From assembly GCA_030849075.1 (NCBI GenBank), contig JASAOO010003389.1, positions 1-52,415 on the forward strand: a DNA stretch of 52,415 nt. The letters run 5' to 3'. Origin of the DNA: Zelonia costaricensis. Taxonomy: Eukaryota > Euglenozoa > Kinetoplastea > Trypanosomatida > Trypanosomatidae. Positions within the stretch are counted from its first letter, which is position 1. The number at the start of each line of letters is the position of its first letter. The notes below the pieces were generated by a model. The model did not search any database, was not told the DNA's origin, and saw only the letters and a list, made by a program, of their open reading frames with translations. Positions 47,381-52,415 of the stretch are shown in pieces. Both the position numbers and the translations under genes were made by a program.

Positions 47381-48163
47381 GCGGAGCGACGAGCACTGAT
47401 GCGCGTGGCACGTCTATACACGGTGTGTGAAGGTTTCTCGGGAAAGGTGAAGGTCGAGGGTTGCCCCGTGGGCAGGTGGGACGCCTCCGCGCGCGTCTGT
47501 GTGTATGTGTGTGTGTGTGGCGCTTGTTCAACAGCGCCGCTCTACTGCTTCGTGCTTCTTCTCGTTCTTCTTGCTGTCGATGTCACTGCCACCGGCGAGG
47601 TGCGCGCGCGCGTATCAGACCAACGAACTTCTTAAGAAGAGTAACGGAAGGAGCGATCGCGCTGCAGCCACCAGACACACACACACGCGCGCGTGGATGT
47701 GGATGCGTTGCTCACTGTGCTCGACACTTCCGTCCCCATCCGTATCGAGTCACGCAAGACTGTAGGGCGGGTCAGCACGTGCCCCCCCCTCCGCCACAGC
47801 TCCTCTCGCTCTCTTCGACTTGAGCGTGAGCACCCATAAGGCATGGACGCGGCGAGAGCGGCGCCTCGGTGGAAGGCGTTCCCGAGACCTTCTCGGGCAC
47901 CTTGTACACACACACACACAAACACAGACACACACGCGTATGCGGACTGTGCAGAAGGCGAGCGGCGCCATCGTCTCCAGTGGCCGCGTCGGGGTGCCTT
48001 TCCACCCCACCCCACGCCCACCTTCCCACTGCGTCCGTTGTGACTTCACTTGCTCCTGACGTCCTTCGACGATCATTTCGCCGACACCGCCCTCCCCCTC
48101 CGCTCGTGCGCCTCACCGTCTTCTTCTCCCCTGTCCCGTTCTTCACAACTGTCTCACCTCCCT

Positions 48164-48164
<1 letters not shown>

Positions 48165-48203
<39 letters not shown>
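48165..48203. repeat. (CA)n microsatellite
   Basis: Perfect CA run of about 19 units, the longest uninterrupted CA tract in the window. Confidence 0.9.
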
Positions 48204-48206
<3 letters not shown>

Positions 48207-48796
48207 CACAACTACCGCGACGCAGCAGCAGCACGACAGACTCGACTCGGAAATACCTGCACACGACGTATCCCGTTTCGGTGGCTGTTGACGTTGCACA
48301 GTTGATCCGTTAGCTCATTGCCAATCCACTTTTCCCTTCCTTTTCCCTTCGCTTCCCCCCCTGCCTCCCTCAGCGCGTCCGTCTTTGTTCTGTGTTTGGT
48401 GAGAGAGGAGGTCTTCGATTCTCTTCTGGTGCTGTGCGGTGCCCTCTCGTCCCGATCGTGTCGCGTGCGAGTGTGCGTGGTGCGCGGTACCCCTTCGGTC
48501 ACTCCCCCCCCCCCTACGTCCTCCTTCCCGTCACGTCCCCCTTGCCGCTCGCCATCTCGACTCTCTCTCTTGGCTCGCACACACGTCAACGACAGCGGTG
48601 ACTGCCACCCCCCTTCCCTTTCCGTTCCACACACTCGCTTCTCACTGCTTGCCACGGCAAGCCATCAAAGTCAATTTTTCTTTTTCTTCCTGTTCTCTGC
48701 GCTTCCCCGCCTCACCGGTTCGACGCCACACACGTGTTCGACCCCGCCCCCCCCGCCCCCCCCCTCCACGCACCCGCCTGCCTCGACACACCGCAC

Positions 48797-48823
48797 CGCT
48801 CCTTTATCCCGGCTTCTTGTCAG
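48797..48823 (+). promoter_or_regulatory. Putative spliced-leader acceptor for lanosterol synthase
   Basis: GCTCCTTTATCCCGGCTTCT TGTCAG ends with AG at 48822-48823. The first ATG after it is 49011. A longer pyrimidine tract near 48671-48720 may serve the same site. Confidence 0.4.
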
Positions 48824-49010
48824 AAGCTTCTCTTCTCTTGTCTCGTCACGCGTTCCCCCCGAGTCCTCCTCGTGCGCTCCGCCCTCTTGACCACCACGCC
48901 CACCTCCGCCCACCGCCGCTCTCCACGTGGACCCGCAGCGATCAGGAGACGCCAGTGCGAGCGACGCAGACGCACAGACACACACACGCGCTGACGCAAA
49001 ACACGCGCAC

Positions 49011-52000
49011 ATGCACGCAAACGGGAAAGGAGCAGCGGCGGCCGATGCCGGCGCGCCCCCGGTGACGAAGGCGCACAGCGCGCACTACGATGGGGGCACT
49101 ACCGCGAACGGCTTCAACGGCAAGCGCGGCAGCGGCAGCGGCACCGACGCCTCCGCTGGCGGCATCGCGCTTGTGGACGCAGCGTTCGCGCTGCTGCGCG
49201 GCCTCTACTCGCGGGGGATGGCCATCTTGCACCCCTACGCCGCCGCCCACGACCGCTTCGTCGAGTATCAGCGTACGCTGCCGGTGCGGACGGTCGTGCC
49301 GGAGCCGCCCAACACGCTGCGGGACTACGTGCGCCACCAGCTCTGGCGGCTCTGCCGCGCGGGCGCCCTTTTTATTTTCTTCCTCTTTACGTGGCCCGTG
49401 TGGCTGACTCTGCACCTCCTGCTTGTCCTCCTCAATGTGCACCAGCGGCGCCAGTGGCTGCAGCATCACCGCAGCTGGCCGCACGAGACGGTGCCCCACG
49501 TACACGAGAGCACGCACAGGCCGCCACGCGAGTTCGCCCTTGAGGGGTGGCACCTGCGCTGCGAGGACGGGCGGCAGCGGTGGTACTACGGGGCGCCGCT
49601 GCGGGAGGGCGAAGAGGATAACGAACTGGGCCTGGCACAGCTGTGCGGCCTGCACAGCGTGGCCGAGTACCACGAGCTGCTCCGCCGCCGCGCCGCGTCA
49701 GACCGCGAGAGCGACGAGGCGGGCACCGGGCCCGACGCGCCGTCCCGCAACGGCGAAGCGCCTCGGTTGGGCGACGCCGCCACCGGTGACGGCAACGCCA
49801 TTGACCCCATCACGAGCCGCGTGCCGTGGCGGCCCGACATCCTCGAGGACAAGTGCAAGAAGCGGTCGTTTGTCGAGCGCTACCCGCTCGGCCTGACCCC
49901 GCCGTCCCCGGTGCACCCGCGCACGACGGCCGAGGCCGCCATGGACGACGGCATTCGCTTCCTCCTCCGCCTGCAGGACCCGTTTTCCGGGCACTGGCCC
50001 AACCCGTACAGCGGCCCGCTCTTCCTCACCGCAGGCGTCGTCTTTATGCGCTACATCGTGGCGGGCGGCGAGCTGCACCGCATGTTTCCGCCCTGCCCCG
50101 ATCACCACCACGTGAAGCTGTCCGCAAGCGCCATGCAGCGTCGCCGCAAGGCGGGTGCGCCGCAGCAGCCCGCGGCAGACGGGCCGGAGCGGGTGCTGGG
50201 CGTCGCGGCCGGCGACAACGACGGCGAGCTGCCATGCCGGTGCGGGGAGGCGATGCGGTGTGAGCTGATCCGCTACCTGCGCAACCATCAGAACCGTGAC
50301 GGCGGGTGGGGGCAGAGCACCGAGGGCCACAGCACGATGATGGGAACGGTGCTCAACTACGTCAGCCTGCGCCTCATGGGCGTGCCGGCGAGCGACGCGC
50401 AGGCGACGCTGGCGCGCAACTGGATTGCCGCGCACGGTGGGGCTGTGATGGTGCCGATGTGGGGCCGCGTGTGGCTGTGCATCCTGAGCCTGTACAGCTG
50501 GAACGGACTCCACCCCATCCCACCAGAGCTGACCCTGCTGCCGGACTGGGTGCCCTTCTCGATGGGGCGGTCCTGGTGCCACAGCCGGGTGATCGCCTAC
50601 CCCTTCTCGTACTTCTACGCCCTCCGCTGGACGGCCCCCGCGTTCCCGACAACGCTGGAGCTGCGCAACGAGCTGTACACGGAGCCCTTCGGCGACATTG
50701 CCTGGCGCAGCTACCGCGGCAAGGCGTGCGAGCTCGACCTCTACACGCCCACCTCGCCGCTGTACCGCTTCGCCATGGGCCTCTTCGACCTGTACGAGCG
50801 CCACCCAATTCCTTTCCTGCGCCGCTATGCGCTGGAGGAAAGCTGGAAGCACATCGCCTACGACGACGAGAACACGCACTTCATCTGCCTTGGACCGGTG
50901 AACAAGGCGCTCAACATGCTTGTCACGTGGGTGCGAGAGGGGGAGCACAGCGCGCGCTTCCAGGCGCACTGCGACCGCCTGCCGGACTACTTCTTCATGG
51001 AAGCGACCGGCATGACGATGGGTGGCTACAACGGGTCGCAGTTGTGGGATACGAGCTTCGCCGTGCAGGCCATCTGCGCGTGTCGTCGCGAGATGATGTA
51101 CCCCGTCGAGATGAGCCTGGCGCACCACTACATCGACATCGCCCAGGTGCGCGAGGACCCCATAGCAGCCGACGAGTTCTACCGCGAGCCGACGCGGGGG
51201 GCGTGGAACTTCTCGACTCGCGCGCAGGCGTGGCAGGTGTCTGACTGCACGGCGGAGGGTCTGCGCGTGCTACTGCTGCTGCCGCACTACGACTTCCCCG
51301 TTCGCCGCATCTTCGACGGCGTGGACGAGATCCTCGCGCTGCGGCACTGCGGCCTCAGCGGGGATGGCGGGTGGGGCTCGTACGAGCCCCCGCGCGCTCC
51401 CCAGTACTGCGAGCTGCTCGACTGCGCGGAGCTGTTCAAGGATGTGATGATTGACTACACGTACGCCGAGTGCAGTAGCAGCTGCATCCACTCGCTGTCG
51501 CTGTTCCGAGAGCAGTTCCCGAACTACCGCCGCCGCGAGGTGGACCGCGCAATCAGCGAGGGCATCGCGTGCGTGCTCGGCAAACAGGGGCCGGACGGCG
51601 GGATCTACGGGAGCTGGGGTGTGTGCTATACCTACTCGGCCTGGCTCGTTGCGGCGGCGCTGAAGAGGTCTAAGGAGCTGCCAGACATGGCCTCACACCC
51701 GCACTGCATGAAGCTCGTGGACTTCCTTCTTGCACATCAGGCGGGCGATGGCGGGTGGGGCGAGGACGTGAGCGCGTGTGCGCGTCAGACCTGGGTGGAT
51801 AGTCCGGATGGGAGTCAGGTGGTGAACACCGCGTGGGCCGTGATGGCGATCATGGACGCGTCGGGCGTGGCAGCGCACAGCGAGCCGGGCCGGCAGCGCC
51901 GCATCCGCACCGCAGTCGACCGCGGCGTGCAGCTGCTCATGTCGCGCCAGCTGGCCGATGGGGACTGGGCGCAGGAGCGCATCAGCGGCGTCTTCAACGG

Positions 52001-52127
52001 CAACAACCCGATCCACTACCCGGGCTACAAGAACTGCATGCCGGTGTGGGCGCTAGGCACGTACAACGAGTGGAAGCGCAAGTACGTCGTGGCAGGGGTC
52101 GTGGCGACGTCGGCGTCCTCGCGCTAG
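49011..52127 (+). CDS. ERG7: Oxidosqualene cyclase (lanosterol synthase), 1038 aa
   Basis: Cyclises 2,3-oxidosqualene to the first tetracyclic sterol, normally lanosterol in trypanosomatids, on the ER membrane in ergosterol synthesis. The catalytic acid is D745 in VSDCTAEG. QW repeats are clear: QNRDGGWGQ (about 427), SGDGGWGSYEP (about 782), GPDGGIYGSWG (about 861), AGDGGWGEDV (about 911) and ADGDWAQE (about 981). The usual ending GVFN...YPGYKNCMPVWALG TY is present. Product-controlling positions carry Tyr673 (GGYNGSQLWDT), Gln739 and Val743. The protein is about 300 residues longer than animal or fungal enzymes: about 110 N-terminal residues plus a hydrophobic helix at about 118-143 (FIFFLFTWPVWLTLHLLLVL), and inserts at about 225-265 and 370-410. 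The long open frame starts at a GTG, so I chose the first ATG, 49011. Confidence 0.95.
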   Translation: MHANGKGAAAADAGAPPVTKAHSAHYDGGTTANGFNGKRGSGSGTDASAGGIALVDAAFALLRGLYSRGMAILHPYAAAHDRFVEYQRTLPVRTVVPEPPNTLRDYVRHQLWRLCRAGALFIFFLFTWPVWLTLHLLLVLLNVHQRRQWLQHHRSWPHETVPHVHESTHRPPREFALEGWHLRCEDGRQRWYYGAPLREGEEDNELGLAQLCGLHSVAEYHELLRRRAASDRESDEAGTGPDAPSRNGEAPRLGDAATGDGNAIDPITSRVPWRPDILEDKCKKRSFVERYPLGLTPPSPVHPRTTAEAAMDDGIRFLLRLQDPFSGHWPNPYSGPLFLTAGVVFMRYIVAGGELHRMFPPCPDHHHVKLSASAMQRRRKAGAPQQPAADGPERVLGVAAGDNDGELPCRCGEAMRCELIRYLRNHQNRDGGWGQSTEGHSTMMGTVLNYVSLRLMGVPASDAQATLARNWIAAHGGAVMVPMWGRVWLCILSLYSWNGLHPIPPELTLLPDWVPFSMGRSWCHSRVIAYPFSYFYALRWTAPAFPTTLELRNELYTEPFGDIAWRSYRGKACELDLYTPTSPLYRFAMGLFDLYERHPIPFLRRYALEESWKHIAYDDENTHFICLGPVNKALNMLVTWVREGEHSARFQAHCDRLPDYFFMEATGMTMGGYNGSQLWDTSFAVQAICACRREMMYPVEMSLAHHYIDIAQVREDPIAADEFYREPTRGAWNFSTRAQAWQVSDCTAEGLRVLLLLPHYDFPVRRIFDGVDEILALRHCGLSGDGGWGSYEPPRAPQYCELLDCAELFKDVMIDYTYAECSSSCIHSLSLFREQFPNYRRREVDRAISEGIACVLGKQGPDGGIYGSWGVCYTYSAWLVAAALKRSKELPDMASHPHCMKLVDFLLAHQAGDGGWGEDVSACARQTWVDSPDGSQVVNTAWAVMAIMDASGVAAHSEPGRQRRIRTAVDRGVQLLMSRQLADGDWAQERISGVFNGNNPIHYPGYKNCMPVWALGTYNEWKRKYVVAGVVATSASSR

Positions 52128-52415
52128 CCGGTACCGATAGCGAGAGGCTCCAGTGGCGTATGCGCGGCTGGGAACGATGGGAAGCGTAAAGACAAGCGGT
52201 CGGTGGGAGGAGAGTGGAGGATGTGCGGGGGAAGCTGCGGGCGAAGGCGGAGGCGGGGGTGGTGGGTGGTGGTGAAGTAGGGGTGGAAAGGGGCAGCTCA
52301 GGTGTAAAGCCGCTGGATTTCTTGTTGCCTTACTCGGCCCCCTATCTCTCTCTCTCTCTCCCCCCGCTGTCGCTGCTGGTGCTGCGGAGGCAACACCGGA
52401 GGCTTGGTGGCGGCT
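52128..52415. other. 3' flank of lanosterol synthase
   Basis: Start of the 3' UTR: purine-rich GGTGG repeats near 52250-52275, then a CT run near 52345-52362 that may be the polypyrimidine tract guiding polyadenylation and the splicing of the next, unseen gene. No coding signal in 288 bp. Confidence 0.5.

Larger units (their letters stand above)
47381..49010. other. Intergenic region upstream of lanosterol synthase
   Basis: About 1.6 kb of UTR with CA patches at 47905-47934 and 48165-48203 and a pyrimidine-rich second half. The cyclase frame remains open to a GTG at 48927, but there is no in-frame ATG before 49011. No gene seen. Confidence 0.6.

Noticed and set aside
48927..49010. GTG start of the cyclase open frame
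   Set aside because: Not an ATG, and the sequence encodes a CA-repeat-like peptide (QTHTRADAKHAH). 49011 is the first ATG.

Overview
This window looks like chromosomal DNA from a trypanosomatid of the Leishmania group (Leishmaniinae). The reasons are these. All ten genes lie on the + strand with no visible introns. The coding DNA is very GC-rich with strong G/C bias at third positions. The genes are separated by 0.3-3.3 kb of pyrimidine-rich DNA full of (CA)n/(GT)n tracts. A polypyrimidine tract followed by AG, the mark of a spliced-leader acceptor, precedes nearly every gene. From memory, a ribosomal L23a gene, a beta-carbonic anhydrase and lanosterol synthase also occur together on Leishmania chromosome 6. 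That synteny is an inference I could not search.

Layout: the C-terminus of ribosomal protein uL23/L23a (1-82); a 1269-aa protein with a degenerate kinase-like core, coiled coil and long disordered tail (1382-5191); a 1358-aa protein ending in a PHD-like zinc finger (6038-10114); a beta-carbonic anhydrase with a long N-terminal extension (10618-12408); an SMP-30/gluconolactonase-like protein (15719-16981); a second, compact beta-carbonic anhydrase (19127-19993); a fusion of a PHOSPHO1-like HAD phosphatase to a DUF89/ARMT1 domain (21548-24622); a 2629-aa probable type II membrane glycoprotein of unknown function (27559-35448); a 3246-aa membrane kinase with five predicted membrane segments, two PAS-like modules, an FHA domain and a MAP3K-type kinase (37640-47380); and oxidosqualene cyclase/lanosterol synthase (49011-52127). 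Two single-base ambiguities (13072 and 18868) lie in intergenic or leader DNA and probably mark assembly gaps.

The genes probably share one polycistronic transcription unit, but trypanosomatid units do not group genes by pathway. Only a few links are suggested: the two carbonic anhydrases are paralogues and flank the lactonase, and the cyclase belongs to ergosterol synthesis. Several long open frames begin at GTG or TTG. I moved those starts to the first ATG after the predicted splice acceptor. That rule works for eight of the nine genes whose starts are in the window; the PHD gene has an out-of-frame upstream ATG.

The best candidates for something undescribed are the PAS-PAS-FHA-MAP3K membrane kinase, the HAD-DUF89 fusion, the unassigned 2629-aa glycoprotein and the kinase-like protein near the left end.
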